Shown here piece after piece: positions 40,023-49,253 of a stretch of 64,000 nt of DNA. Below the pieces are notes generated by a model that saw only the letters and a program-made list of their open reading frames with translations, was not told the origin of the DNA and made no database searches. Within the stretch, counting starts at the first letter, position 1, and each line of letters opens with the position of its first letter. Source of the stretch: Paucibacter sp. KBW04 (GTDB lineage Bacteria > Pseudomonadota > Gammaproteobacteria > Burkholderiales > Burkholderiaceae_C); assembly GCF_003852425.1 (NCBI RefSeq), contig NZ_QAJN01000003.1, positions 62,001-126,000 of the forward strand, in the 5' to 3' direction. A program made the translations under genes and the position numbers.

Positions 40023-41696
40023 TCAGGATTCGGAAGGTTTGCCCACCGGTGCGTCGGCCCCGCCCTCGCCTGCAGAGCCTGCAGCAGCCGCTGCGCCCTT
40101 GCCTGCCGGCTTGCGGCGACGGCGGCGCTTCTTGGCGGGCGGTGTGGCTCCGTCCGTCCAGGGCTGGACTTCGGCGCTGCCCGCTTCGTCCTGGGCTTCG
40201 CCTTCGGCCTTGGCGGCCGGTTTGCGCGGCAGCTGATGCACCTTGCCGCTGCTGCGGCGCTGCGATTTCTCGGCCTCACGCACCTCATCGACCAGGGCAG
40301 CGCGCTCGTCATCCGAACCCAGGGCAAAGTCTTCCCACCAATCGGCCAGAGCCGGATCGATCTCGCCAGCATCGGCGCGCAGGCGCAGGAAGTCAAAGCC
40401 AGCGCGGTAGCGCGGCTGCTCCACCAAGGTGTAGACCCCGCTGCCGGTGCGGCGCTCAAAACGCGGCTGCATCATCCAGATCTCGCGCATATCGGTGGCC
40501 AGCTTGCCGCGACCCGAGATATCGCCGATGCGAGCATCGAAGACGGCATCCACCGCCTGACCCAGGGCCGGCACCGCCGGCTCACCGGCATCGCGCAAGC
40601 GAGTCCAGCGCTCCAGCACCTCAAACCACAGCATGCAGGCCAGCATAAAGCTGGGCGAGACGCCGCGGCCTTCGGAGACGCGCAGATCGGTATCCTCAAA
40701 AGCCATGCGCACAAACTTGCCGCGCACGCCCTCGGCCAGCTCGCCCTTCTCATTGAGCATGGCGTCCAGAATCGGGAACACACCACGCGCCAGGCCTTGC
40801 TTGCGCAACTCGTCCAGGCTGGCCAGGGAATGGCCGGTCTGCAGCAGCTTGATCATCTCGTCAAACAGACGCGAGGCCGGCACATTGGCCAGCAGCGGCG
40901 CGCAAGCCTTGATGGGGGCGCGGGTCTTGGGCTCCAGCTCGAATCCCAGCTTGGCAGCAAAGCGCACGGCACGCACGATGCGCACCGGGTCCTCGCGGTA
41001 ACGGGTGTCCGGGTCGCCAATCATGCGCAGCACGCGCTTTTTGGCGTCGGCCAAGCCGCCGTGATAGTCCACCACCAGCTGGCGTTGCGGGTCGTAGTAC
41101 AGGGCGTTGACGGTGAAATCGCGGCGGGCGGCGTCTTCGATCTGGGGGCCCCAGACGTTGTCGCGCAGCACCCGGCCTTCGGCATCGACCACATGGCTTT
41201 TGCCGGCCAGCTCGGCCTTGGAGGTTTTCTCATTGCCGGCGACCTGGTCGGCGCTTTCGTTCACCAGCAAGGCGCGGAAGGTGGAAACCTCGATCACCTC
41301 ATGCTCACGCCCACGACCGTAGACCACGTGGACGATGCGGAAGCGTCGGCCGATGATGAAGGCGCGGCGGAACAGGCTCTTGACCTCCTCCGGCGTGGCA
41401 TTGGTGGCAACGTCAAAGTCCTTGGGCCGCATGCCCAGCAGCAGGTCACGCACCGCGCCACCCACGATATAGGCCTCAAAGCCCGCATCACTCAGCGTCT
41501 GCACCACGCGCACCGCGCGTTCGTCCAGCAAGCTGGGATCAATGCCATGCTCGGCGACATGCACCTCAACACGCTTGCCCAGGGTGCCGGTGGCGCCGGA
41601 CGAAGCCGCTTTGGCCACGGCGCTGGGCTTGAAAGCCTTGACGACTTTGGCCGCCGAGGGTTTGCCCAGCAGCTTGTCTATGAATTTTTTGATCAT
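40023..41696 (-). CDS. pcnB: Poly(A) polymerase I
   Basis: Adds 3' poly(A) tails that promote RNA decay. The class II nucleotidyltransferase core has GGAVRDLLLGMRPKDFDVATNATPEE (GG and DxD residues) followed by RDFTVNALYYD. The long PcnB-type C-terminus is basic (KKRRRRRKP) and ends in a low-complexity Ala/Gly tail. At 557 residues it is longer than E. coli PcnB. It overlaps the HAD gene stop (ATGA) and continues into folK. Confidence 0.96.
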   Translation of the reverse strand: MIKKFIDKLLGKPSAAKVVKAFKPSAVAKAASSGATGTLGKRVEVHVAEHGIDPSLLDERAVRVVQTLSDAGFEAYIVGGAVRDLLLGMRPKDFDVATNATPEEVKSLFRRAFIIGRRFRIVHVVYGRGREHEVIEVSTFRALLVNESADQVAGNEKTSKAELAGKSHVVDAEGRVLRDNVWGPQIEDAARRDFTVNALYYDPQRQLVVDYHGGLADAKKRVLRMIGDPDTRYREDPVRIVRAVRFAAKLGFELEPKTRAPIKACAPLLANVPASRLFDEMIKLLQTGHSLASLDELRKQGLARGVFPILDAMLNEKGELAEGVRGKFVRMAFEDTDLRVSEGRGVSPSFMLACMLWFEVLERWTRLRDAGEPAVPALGQAVDAVFDARIGDISGRGKLATDMREIWMMQPRFERRTGSGVYTLVEQPRYRAGFDFLRLRADAGEIDPALADWWEDFALGSDDERAALVDEVREAEKSQRRSSGKVHQLPRKPAAKAEGEAQDEAGSAEVQPWTDGATPPAKKRRRRRKPAGKGAAAAAGSAGEGGADAPVGKPSES

Positions 41697-42361
41697 GCGA
41701 ACAATTTCAAGGTAGTCCAGCCGCGTGCCGACGCGATGTCGGCCAGGGCTGGCGTGGGATTGGTGGCCACGGGATGGCTGACCAAGTCCAGCAGAGGCAA
41801 ATCATTCATTGAGTCGCTGTAGAAATTCACGCGCTCGAATTCCTCCCATTGTCGCCCCAAGCCGGCCAACCATTGCTGGACGCGTGTGATCTTGCCGGCT
41901 TGATAGGAAGGCACCCCCTCGATCGCCCCGGTGTAGGCCCCCTGAGCATCGCGCTTGAGCTGGACGGCCAAGAGATGTTCGACCCCAAATGCGGCTGCAA
42001 TCGGCTCGGTCACGAACTCATTGGTGGCGGTCACGATGGCGACCAGGTCGCCTGCCTTTTGGTGCTGCTCAACCAGGGCGCGGGCTTGGGCCTGGATCTG
42101 CGGCAGCATCACCTCGGCCATGAAGCGCTCGCGTGCGGCCAAGGCCTCGGCCAAGGGCCGGCTGCGCCACACCGAGGTGGCGAAGTCTATGTACTCGGCC
42201 AGGTCCAGGCGACCGGCCTGGTACTGGGCAAAGAATTCGTCATTGCGGGCACGCCACTGCTCGCCGTTGGCCCAGCCTATGTCCACCATGAAGGCGCCAA
42301 ATGCATGATCCGAGTCATTCGGAATCAAGGTGCCATCCAGGTCAAACAGGGTCAAATTCAT
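41693..42361 (-). CDS. HAD-family phosphatase (HAD-IB, SerB-like)
   Basis: Phosphoesterase of 222 residues. Motif I is DLDGTLIPNDSD near the N-terminus, motif II a Thr in VTATNEF, and motif III/IV YSDSMNDLPLLD. The cap insertion pattern fits the HAD-IB group (phosphoserine phosphatase/CicA-like). The substrate is unknown. It overlaps hda and pcnB by four bases on each side, so it is translated within the hda-pcnB-folK operon. Confidence 0.9.
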   Translation of the reverse strand: MNLTLFDLDGTLIPNDSDHAFGAFMVDIGWANGEQWRARNDEFFAQYQAGRLDLAEYIDFATSVWRSRPLAEALAARERFMAEVMLPQIQAQARALVEQHQKAGDLVAIVTATNEFVTEPIAAAFGVEHLLAVQLKRDAQGAYTGAIEGVPSYQAGKITRVQQWLAGLGRQWEEFERVNFYSDSMNDLPLLDLVSHPVATNPTPALADIASARGWTTLKLFA

Positions 42362-43050
42362 GGATTCAGTCCTTCGTCGGCCAGCATCTGGCGCAGCAGG
42401 GGCACGGTGACCGCCCGCTTGGTTGACATGGCAAACTCGTCCAGCCTTGTGAGCAACTGCATCAGGTGCTTGAGGTCTCGGGCGAAACGGGTCAGCAAAT
42501 AATCGATCACATCATCGGCCACCAGAATGCCGCGGCGCCCCGCCTCCAAGCGCAGGGCCGAGCGCATATCCTGCTCGGACAGCGGCTGCAACTCAAAGGT
42601 GATGCCCCAGCCCAGGCGGGTGCGTAAGTCCTCGCGCACCGGCAGATCCACCGGCGGCGCGCTGCCGCTGGCCACAATCGTCAGGCCATCGCTGGCCGCT
42701 TCGACAAACAGGGCAAAAGCCGCGTGCTGCTGGCCGGCATCGAAACGCTCGCAGTCGTCCAGCAAGAGCAGGCTGGGTTGGGCCGGCAGATCCCAGGGCA
42801 AAGGCGTGTCGGCGTCATACCAGCCGACTTGCAGGCCCGCCCCCTGCCAACTTTCGGCCAAGGCCTTGAGTACATGGGTCTTGCCGCTGCCGGACTGCCC
42901 CCACACAAAGATGGGCGGCACGGTCGCAGCAAATGAGGCGCCCGGGCGCAAGCTCCGCAACTCGGCCAGCACGGCCTCATTGGCGCCTGGCAGAAAGTTA
43001 TCAAAGGTAAAGACCGGCTCGGGGCCGATGGCAAGCGGAATTTGCTTCAA
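42358..43050 (-). CDS. hda: DnaA-homologous regulator of initiation (Hda)
   Basis: With the beta clamp, Hda promotes ATP hydrolysis by DnaA and so limits re-initiation. The 230-residue AAA+ protein has a clamp-binding N-terminus (KQIPLAIGPEPVFTFDNF), Walker A GQSGSGKTH and Walker B LLLLDDCE, and the helical lid. No DNA-binding domain IV of DnaA is present, as expected. The operon location before HAD-pcnB is typical of Burkholderiales. Confidence 0.93.
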   Translation of the reverse strand: MKQIPLAIGPEPVFTFDNFLPGANEAVLAELRSLRPGASFAATVPPIFVWGQSGSGKTHVLKALAESWQGAGLQVGWYDADTPLPWDLPAQPSLLLLDDCERFDAGQQHAAFALFVEAASDGLTIVASGSAPPVDLPVREDLRTRLGWGITFELQPLSEQDMRSALRLEAGRRGILVADDVIDYLLTRFARDLKHLMQLLTRLDEFAMSTKRAVTVPLLRQMLADEGLNP

Positions 43051-43077
43051 CTCAAAAAATCCTAAGCCGGCTAAAGG

Positions 43078-43248
43078 CTACGAGGCGCTCATTTTTGCGG
43101 GCTCGAAACTCAGCATTCCTGCTTGTTCAAATTCATCATCAAAAATATCGGAAAGCCAAGCCTGCGAAGCCTTGGCAGCGGCGGCGATTCTAGTGGGCAA
43201 AACCAGGGTGGGCAGGGAAGGCCTCCATCGAAGCGCCAGGGGAAGCAT
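43078..43248 (-). CDS. Possible small protein coupled to SirB1 gene
   Basis: A 56-codon frame whose ATG overlaps the stop of the upstream SirB1-family gene (TGATG) and ends 27 bases before hda. The predicted peptide has a hydrophobic/basic first half and an acidic second half (WLSDIFDDEFEQAG). The overlap and operon placement favour translation, but no family was recognised and it may be chance. Confidence 0.35.
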   Translation of the reverse strand: MLPLALRWRPSLPTLVLPTRIAAAAKASQAWLSDIFDDEFEQAGMLSFEPAKMSAS

Positions 43249-44117
43249 CAATGCAAGGGCGGCGCCCCCTTTTGGCGCAGCTGGGCCAGGCGCTGACTCA
43301 AGCCCACTTGATCGGGCGCCTGCGGTTGTTGATTCAGGTAGGCACTGAGGTCCTCGGCCGCCGCACGCCAATGCCCCAGCGCCTCCAGAACCAGACCCCG
43401 ATCACGCCGCTCGATCCAGGCATCGGGCAGCAACAGCACCAATCGCTCCTGAACGGCCAGCAAACGCGGCCAATCCTCGTTGGAGCGATAAATCTCTTTC
43501 AGATTGCGCAACATACGCGCCAACACTTCGCGTGCCGAGGCGGGCTGCAAGAACAAATCCACCGGCAGATCCACCTCCCCCACCAGGCCGGAGCTCTGCC
43601 GAAAGGATTGCAAAAACTCGTCCAATTTATTGCGCGAGAGCGACTCGCAGGTGAAGGGATCCAAGATCACCTCGCCATTACCCATCTGCAGCTTGATCAA
43701 AAAATGGCCGGGAAAGGCCAACCCATGGGCACGCAGACCCAGTTGCCCAGCAATCTCGATAAAGATCACCGCCAGACTGATGGGGATGCCGCGGCGTGTC
43801 GCCAGCACATGATGGATAAAGCTATTGCCGCTCTCGTAGTAGTTGTTGACATTGCCCGCGAAACCCAACTCCTGATGGAAGTAGCGGGTCAACATCTGCA
43901 GCTTGTGCCGAGCCGACGCATCGGGCGGCAAGCGCTCGCGCAGGCGCTGGGCCAGGCCATCCACCTCGGCCAGCACGGCCTGCACATCGAGCGCAGGGAA
44001 CTCGTCCTGGGCGATCGAGGCCGCCGCCTCCAGCAGGTTCAGGCCAGCATCCTCGGCAACCAGATTGCCGAAATACTCCAGAGGCGTGGGCGCGTGCAGG
44101 CGCAAATGATTGGGCAT
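43248..44117 (-). CDS. SirB1-family transglutaminase-like/TPR protein
   Basis: Protein of 289 residues. The N-terminal two thirds is a SirB1 transglutaminase-like fold (YFHQELGFAGNVNNYYESGNSFI, RRGIPISLAVIFIEIA, FPGHFLIKL) in which the Cys of true transglutaminases is replaced by Ser in NSFI, so enzymatic activity is doubtful. The C-terminal part is TPR-like (LKEIYRSNEDWPRLLAVQERLVLL). The role is unknown. It follows murJ by 90 bases on the same strand. Confidence 0.85.
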   Translation of the reverse strand: MPNHLRLHAPTPLEYFGNLVAEDAGLNLLEAAASIAQDEFPALDVQAVLAEVDGLAQRLRERLPPDASARHKLQMLTRYFHQELGFAGNVNNYYESGNSFIHHVLATRRGIPISLAVIFIEIAGQLGLRAHGLAFPGHFLIKLQMGNGEVILDPFTCESLSRNKLDEFLQSFRQSSGLVGEVDLPVDLFLQPASAREVLARMLRNLKEIYRSNEDWPRLLAVQERLVLLLPDAWIERRDRGLVLEALGHWRAAAEDLSAYLNQQPQAPDQVGLSQRLAQLRQKGAPPLH

Positions 44118-44207
44118 GGCTTGAGTTTATTGAATCTGGCTGGGCCTGGGCAGGCACGAGGGCCTGAGGCCCTCATATGTCGGGCAAACGCCCGCCGCAG
44201 GTCGGGC

Positions 44208-45770
44208 TCAGGCACGCCGCATGAATTGCCGCAGGCGCAGGCCAAACAGGGTCAGAACGGCGAAGTAGACCAGGGCTGAAGCCCCCAAACTGCCCGCCAT
44301 GGCCAGGGCTCGCAAACCCTCATGCGCACCCAGGGCGATCCAATCCAGGCGCCAGGCCAGGTAGTACTGCAGGCCGCCCATGGCCAGGCTGGCCAGCACC
44401 ACCTTGCCCGCAAACATCCACCAACCCGCCTCCGGCGTGTAGCTGCCAAGCTTGCGCAGACCGCGCAGCAGCCAAAACGCATTCACCATCGCACCCAGAC
44501 CAATCGACAAGGCCAGGCCCGCCACGCCGACCCAGGGCACCAGCAGCGTATTGAACAGCTGGGTCAGCACCAGCACGCCGATGGCGATGCGCACCGGCGT
44601 GCGCGTATCCAGCTTGGCATAAAAGCCCGGCGCCAGAACCTTGACGGCCAGCAGGCCGATCAGGCCCACGCCCCAGCCCATCACCGCCTGTGCCGTGTGC
44701 GTCACGTCCACCGCCAAAAAGGCCTTGCGGTGATAGAGCACCGCCACCAGAGGCTCGGCAAACGCCAGCAAGGCCACGGCACAGGGCAGCCCAAACAACA
44801 TCACCATGCGCAAACCCCAATCCAGCATGCCGGAATAGGCCTGCATATCGCCCTTGGCCTGGGCCGACGACAGCTGCGGCGTCAGCACCGCGCCCAGGGC
44901 CACGCCCAGCAAGGCCATGGGGAACTCCATCAAGCGATCGGCGTAATTGAGCCAAGTAATGGCACCGACCGCAATATGGCTGGCGATCTGCGAATTGATG
45001 ACCAGGGACAGTTGAGCCACCCCCACACCCAAAACCGCCGGCCCCATATTCTTTAGCACCCGCCCCACCCCCGGGTGAGAGGCCGCCACTCGCAGCCTGC
45101 GCAAAGTCAAGCCAAAACGGGGCACAACGCCAATGCGCTTGAGCGCGGGCAATTGCACCGCCATTTGCAAAATCCCGCCCAGCATCGCACCGATGGCCAG
45201 GGCATAAATCGCCGGGTAGCCATGAGAAGTCATCACCGGCGACAACCAGTAACCCGCGGCAATCATGGCCAGATTCAAGAGGACCGGCGTGGCCGCGGGC
45301 ACAAGATAACGCTTCCAGGTGTTCAGAATTCCGGCCGCCAAAGACACCAAAGACATGCAGCCGATATAGGGAAACATCCAGCGCGTCATGACGACGGCGG
45401 CCTCTTCACCGGCCTTTGGCATGCCCGAACCCAGCAGCCAGACCAGCAGGGGCGCGCCCACGATGCCAATCACGCAAAGCGCCAACAAAACCCACAACAA
45501 GACGGTCGCGACGGCATCAATCAAGGTATGCGTGGCCTCTTCGCCGTCCTGGGCGCGTGTCGCGGCGAGCAGCGGCACGAAAGCCTGAGAAAAAGCACCC
45601 TCGGCAAACAGACGGCGCAGCATATTTGGGATGCGAAAGGCCACCAAAAACGCATCCGAATAGACCGAGGCGCCGTACAGGGCCGCCATCATCTGCTCTC
45701 TGACCAAACCAGCAATGCGCGAGACCAAGGACAGCGCGGAGATCAAGGAGGCAGTACGAAGCAAATTCAT
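44208..45770 (-). CDS. murJ: Lipid II flippase
   Basis: Flips the peptidoglycan precursor lipid II across the inner membrane. The 520-residue MOP-superfamily protein has about fourteen hydrophobic segments and starts with the family motif SLVSRIAGLVREQMMAALYG, then LRRLFAEGAFSQAFVPL. The ATG at 45770 (MNLLRTASL) is chosen; the longer frame adds 53 non-family residues. Divergent from rpsT, as in many beta- and gammaproteobacteria. Confidence 0.96.
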   Translation of the reverse strand: MNLLRTASLISALSLVSRIAGLVREQMMAALYGASVYSDAFLVAFRIPNMLRRLFAEGAFSQAFVPLLAATRAQDGEEATHTLIDAVATVLLWVLLALCVIGIVGAPLLVWLLGSGMPKAGEEAAVVMTRWMFPYIGCMSLVSLAAGILNTWKRYLVPAATPVLLNLAMIAAGYWLSPVMTSHGYPAIYALAIGAMLGGILQMAVQLPALKRIGVVPRFGLTLRRLRVAASHPGVGRVLKNMGPAVLGVGVAQLSLVINSQIASHIAVGAITWLNYADRLMEFPMALLGVALGAVLTPQLSSAQAKGDMQAYSGMLDWGLRMVMLFGLPCAVALLAFAEPLVAVLYHRKAFLAVDVTHTAQAVMGWGVGLIGLLAVKVLAPGFYAKLDTRTPVRIAIGVLVLTQLFNTLLVPWVGVAGLALSIGLGAMVNAFWLLRGLRKLGSYTPEAGWWMFAGKVVLASLAMGGLQYYLAWRLDWIALGAHEGLRALAMAGSLGASALVYFAVLTLFGLRLRQFMRRA

Positions 45771-45930
45771 GTGCGAAGGCGGGCCGGCCCTGAGCCGTGC
45801 AAAAGAGGAAACAGTGCAAGCGCGCTTTGACTGCGATGCGATCCACCCAGCAACAGACCTGGGCGTCGCATTATCATGTCGGCGCGAGTCACTGAACCGG
45901 GGGCTTTGGCGCTCCAAACAGAGCGCCACA

Positions 45931-45959
45931 TTGAAACACCTCGAATTTAGTGCTACACT
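45931..45959 (+). promoter_or_regulatory. Sigma-70 promoter of rpsT
   Basis: TTGAAA (45931-45936), a 17-base spacer and TACACT (45954-45959), with TG one base before the -10 (extended -10). Transcription would start near 45966, about 28 bases before rpsT. Confidence 0.75.
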
Positions 45960-45993
45960 CGCGGTCTTTGCACCAACTGGGTAGAATCACAGC

Positions 45994-46287
45994 ATGGCAA
46001 CCTCTTCCAAAGTCAAGAAGACTGTCCGTTCGGCATCGGGCCTCAAGCGCGCTCGCCAGGACATCAAGCTCAACGCCGCCAACACGGCGCTGCGTTCTAA
46101 ATTCCGCACGGTCATCAAGAACGTGCAAAAAGCCGTCGTCACCGGCGACAAGGCCAAGGCCGCTGAACTGTTCGTGATCGCTCAAAGCGTGATCGACTCG
46201 GTGGCTGACAAGGGCATCTTCCACAAGAACAAGGCAGCTCGTCACAAGAGCCGTCTGTCTGCGAAGATCAAGGCTCTGGCCGCCTAA
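45994..46287 (+). CDS. rpsT: 30S ribosomal protein S20
   Basis: Small-subunit protein of 97 residues, rich in Lys and Ala, with [21 protein letters not shown] near the N-terminus and [20 protein letters not shown] at the C-terminus (quoted by segment). It has its own strong promoter and terminator and is transcribed alone. Divergent from murJ. Confidence 0.99.
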   Translation: MATSSKVKKTVRSASGLKRARQDIKLNAANTALRSKFRTVIKNVQKAVVTGDKAKAAELFVIAQSVIDSVADKGIFHKNKAARHKSRLSAKIKALAA

Positions 46288-46310
46288 TAGCCCAAGTCTG
46301 GTGCAGAGAT

Positions 46311-46336
46311 AAAGGCCCGCTTCGGCGGGCCTTTTT
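46311..46336 (+). terminator. Rho-independent terminator of rpsT
   Basis: AAAGGCCCGC, loop TTCG, GCGGGCCTTT, then T. A perfect 10-bp stem with a stable tetraloop, 23 bases after the stop. Confidence 0.95.
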
Positions 46337-46414
46337 CATGCCCCGACTGAGCGCTTGGGCGAATCTTGCGGATTCGCCTCCTGCGCCCTCCCCCAGCAAC
46401 ACCTCAAGAATTCT

Positions 46415-47275
46415 TCAGTGCAACTGGCCTGCCGACAGGCCATGCATATCGCGCACCCGCAGCCACTCCCACACGGCCTGCGCCACCCACGGTGGATCAT
46501 CCAGCGCCAAGTCGTGCCCTGCCCGCGCATGCAAGCGCAGCGGCGCCCCCCAGGCCCGGCTGATGGCCTGAGAGCAGCGCCAATCCACCAAGCCATCGGC
46601 CTTGCTGCACAAAAGCAAAATTGGCACCGGCGGGCGCGCCTCGCTGGCCTGGTAACGCATGGCCGCCCACAGCTGACGCGCCGTATTGCGCAAGCCCACC
46701 GGATGGCTGCGCCGCAAATTCACCCAGTGATCAAGCACCTCGCTCGGTCTTTGCTGCAAGCAGGTAGTCATTTGCAGCACTCTTTGCTCGCGCTGACGCG
46801 CACTCAAACGACTCAGACTGAGCAAGAAAAAAGTTAGGTAGTTGAGCGGTCGTAGGCGCCGATAAAAAGGGCTGAATGGTCGGAAGCTGGTGTTGATCAA
46901 GACGCCGGCCGCCACCTCGGACGGGTAACGCTGCACCCAATCGCTGGCCACCATGGCCCCCAAAGACATGGCCAGCAGATGCACCGGCCCCTGCACACCG
47001 CGCCGCCGCAACTCATCGCGGCAGAACTCCACCATGCCAGAGACTTGCATGGGGCTGGCCTTGCGATGAAAGGTGCCATTGCCCGGCAAATCCAGCAACA
47101 CCAACTCCGCACCCGGCTGCTGCTCGCGAATGCGCTGCAAAAGCACATGGGGGAACACGCCCCAATGCCCGCTTTCGCGGGCCAGGCCGCGCAGCAAGAC
47201 CCAAACGGCCTTGCCATGGGCTCCACCCAATTGAGGGCCAGCCGCCTCAAGCCCCAGCGCATCAAGCCCCCTCAT
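46415..47275 (-). CDS. Alpha/beta hydrolase
   Basis: Predicted serine hydrolase of 286 residues. The nucleophile elbow is LLAMSLGAMVA (Ser in AMSLG, a variant of GxSxG), with a late Asp in LCSKADGLVD and His in RAGHDLALD completing a triad. The oxyanion region WVLLRGLARESGHWG lies near the N-terminus. The substrate is unknown. It overlaps the preceding M14 peptidase by four bases, so they are co-translated. Confidence 0.82.
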   Translation of the reverse strand: MRGLDALGLEAAGPQLGGAHGKAVWVLLRGLARESGHWGVFPHVLLQRIREQQPGAELVLLDLPGNGTFHRKASPMQVSGMVEFCRDELRRRGVQGPVHLLAMSLGAMVASDWVQRYPSEVAAGVLINTSFRPFSPFYRRLRPLNYLTFFLLSLSRLSARQREQRVLQMTTCLQQRPSEVLDHWVNLRRSHPVGLRNTARQLWAAMRYQASEARPPVPILLLCSKADGLVDWRCSQAISRAWGAPLRLHARAGHDLALDDPPWVAQAVWEWLRVRDMHGLSAGQLH

Positions 47276-48306
47276 GCAAGCGCCTCCGCGCGATACCAGC
47301 GCGCCACGGCCCGCCGCTCATGCTCGAGCCGCTGCGCCGGCAAGGGCAACCAGCGCGGCATGGAAGCGGCGGCACGCAGCACAAAGTCCAGCCAAGCCAA
47401 ATGCCTGCGCAAGACACGCTGCTGCCTATGGGCGATCAAGGGATTGAACATGCCGTACCTTGAAAACAATTGTTTTGGATTCTTCTTGATCCACAACCAG
47501 GAGCCCATCTCCAAGGTCAGGGGCAGCAGCATTCTGCCCGGCTTGGTACAGGCCTCGGCGTAGAGGAAATCCCATAGATCGCCATGTGTCTGGTACTGCC
47601 GACTCTGCGGCTCAAACACATAGCGATGCTGGGCATGGGTTTGATCCAAGACCTCGCTGAAGGCATGCATCTCGGCCAGGTGAGCGATGGGCTGCGCGGT
47701 GTGAGCAAAGGGAAACCAGATGCGATCGCGCAGGCCGAAGCCCGAGTGGCAATCCACCGCCAAGGACAGTTGGTGCGAGAGCATTTCCTCCCGCACGCAG
47801 TCGCACAGCGCCTGGCTTTCCCTCTCCATGGGCTCGCCCGCATGGCCGCGAAACCAGGGCAGACGAGGGCTCAATCTCTGCCCGCCGAGCAAGAAGGGCG
47901 TCGGGGCGCTCGAATCCACCGGCGCGTTGCGCATCAAGTCGACGCCACGCGGATTGGCCCGGGTACCGCGCCACAAGCCACCCGGGTTGACCAGGGGCAT
48001 GAAAACGATGCGCACGGTCTCCAGCAGGCGGTGCAAGCTGCTGTCCCAGCGCAGACGTGAGACCAGGCTGGCAAAAAAGGCCTGCACCAGTTCGGCGCCT
48101 ATGCGCTCCAGGCCATGCACCCCGCCAAAGAATCCCACCGCCGGCATTGCCGGATCCGGGTTACCCAGGGTCAGGGACCAAACCGGGAACTTCGCCTGAC
48201 CGGCCTGCACATCACACAGATGGTGGCGCTGAACATGGCATCCCGCCTGCTCGACCAGCAGGTCCAGGGATCGCAACTCGGGCAAAACGGCAACATCTGT
48301 TCCCAC
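47272..48306 (-). CDS. M14-family zinc carboxypeptidase-like protein
   Basis: Metallopeptidase-like protein of about 344 residues. The zinc motif HxxE is in GGVHGLERIGAE, the third ligand His in VDCHSGFG, and the catalytic Glu probably in LTLEMGS. The RNPRG-like substrate site reads GTRANPRGVDLMRNAP. No signal peptide is seen, suggesting a cytoplasmic enzyme. The start is uncertain: GTG 48306 fits the expected N-terminus; the frame is open to an ATG at 48423, but those extra residues look non-coding. Confidence 0.82.
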   Translation of the reverse strand: MGTDVAVLPELRSLDLLVEQAGCHVQRHHLCDVQAGQAKFPVWSLTLGNPDPAMPAVGFFGGVHGLERIGAELVQAFFASLVSRLRWDSSLHRLLETVRIVFMPLVNPGGLWRGTRANPRGVDLMRNAPVDSSAPTPFLLGGQRLSPRLPWFRGHAGEPMERESQALCDCVREEMLSHQLSLAVDCHSGFGLRDRIWFPFAHTAQPIAHLAEMHAFSEVLDQTHAQHRYVFEPQSRQYQTHGDLWDFLYAEACTKPGRMLLPLTLEMGSWLWIKKNPKQLFSRYGMFNPLIAHRQQRVLRRHLAWLDFVLRAAASMPRWLPLPAQRLEHERRAVARWYRAEALA

Positions 48307-48660
48307 GTGCGAGCCGCCCTGGAGACGGTAGAAGATTGAACAGCAGAAAGCATAGCCAGCCCTCCCCCGCCTCACCAGCCCTAACTTGGGTGGAATTTGC
48401 CCGGAATGAGGCAACAAAGTCACAGGGTCACGCAGCTGTCAAATCGACTCGCTAGTCTGCAGCCTCTACGGCGCTGCAAAAACAGCAAAGTCCAGGCACA
48501 GCCAAGTCAGCCATGCACAAACATCAAACGCGAAGAGATGAGCTAATGCGCCGACTTTGGGTCGGCTTGGTCATCGCCTGGGCTTGGCTCAGCGGCTTGC
48601 GCGAGACCTTGAATTTGTGGCGCGCTGCGGCCAAAAAATCCTAAGCCCTGGCCCGGCAGA
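48307..48660. other. Intergenic region between M14 peptidase and DUF3579
   Basis: Holds the 5' region of the peptidase operon (minus) and one possible plus-strand micro-ORF at 48546-48644. Nothing else recognisable was seen. Confidence 0.5.
48546..48644 (+). CDS. Possible 32-residue membrane micropeptide
   Basis: A 33-codon frame encodes a peptide with a basic start (MRRLW), one hydrophobic Trp-rich segment (VGLVIAWAWLSG) and a basic end (RAAAKKS), the shape of a single-pass membrane micropeptide. GAAGAG lies about 10 bases upstream. Its existence rests on that shape only, so confidence is low. Confidence 0.3.
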   Translation: MRRLWVGLVIAWAWLSGLRETLNLWRAAAKKS

Positions 48661-49014
48661 TCAGGCCGCGCCGCCCGGCTTGGGCGAAGTCTCGGGCAGC
48701 AAACAGGCCTCGGCGACCTGAAGATTGTTGTCGCGCGCAAAGTTCATCACAAAGTCCCAAGCCATGGGCTCCAGCTGCTTGAGCTCTTCATTGACGATGA
48801 CGCATTTGACGCCATTGATAACGCGCGGCACGCACAAGGGCGAGTAGCCGATGTAGTCGCCGATGCCGCCTCGGGCGCCGCCGGGCCGGAAGCAAGACAT
48901 GGCACCGGCCAATCGTTCGGCCCAGTCGCTGGGGCGGAAGGTCCGGCCATCCGCGGTCAAACCTTGGATGAAGACTTCTCGGGGCTTTTCAATCGGCTTC
49001 AGGGGCTGACTCAT
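48661..49014 (-). CDS. DUF3579 protein
   Basis: A 117-residue cytoplasmic protein with the family core EVFIQGLTADGRTFRPSDWAERLAG, FRPGGARGGIGDYIGYSPLC and CVIVNEELKQLEP. Function unknown; it is conserved in Burkholderiales next to argD. The ATG at 49014 (MSQPLKPIE) is used, since the 86-residue upstream extension lies in the argD leader. Divergent from argD. Confidence 0.88.
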   Translation of the reverse strand: MSQPLKPIEKPREVFIQGLTADGRTFRPSDWAERLAGAMSCFRPGGARGGIGDYIGYSPLCVPRVINGVKCVIVNEELKQLEPMAWDFVMNFARDNNLQVAEACLLPETSPKPGGAA

Positions 49015-49253
49015 GGTGATGGCGGCTGGGTTGCCGGTCCCGGCAAGAGACCCGGCCGCCGCAGGAAAAACTTTGGGGACGACAGCCGTATTGTGCCTTG
49101 GATGTATCCCACCCCTGTATGCCTTGCGCCCAAAGCCGACGGACAAAAGCCAAATCTTGTCACTTTGCCCGCGCAAAATCGCATCAGGACAAGGGCCGCC
49201 ATATGGCGCCTTAGAATCAAGCCACGTTGTTGCGCCGCCCCTTGGCGCCGACG
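49015..49253 (+). promoter_or_regulatory. argD-argF upstream region with pre-terminator stem
   Basis: About 240 bases without a gene. It includes a palindrome GCCATATGGC (49198-49207), a -10-like TAGAAT (49212-49217) without a convincing -35, and a stem GCGCC/GGCGC near 49232-49249 just before the attenuator hairpin. Confidence 0.4.

Noticed and set aside
39504-46414. Possible rRNA, tRNA or CRISPR sequences in the core region and elsewhere
   Set aside because: No cloverleaf-like sequence with a CCA end, no rRNA segments and no regularly spaced repeats were recognised by eye in any intergenic gap of the window.
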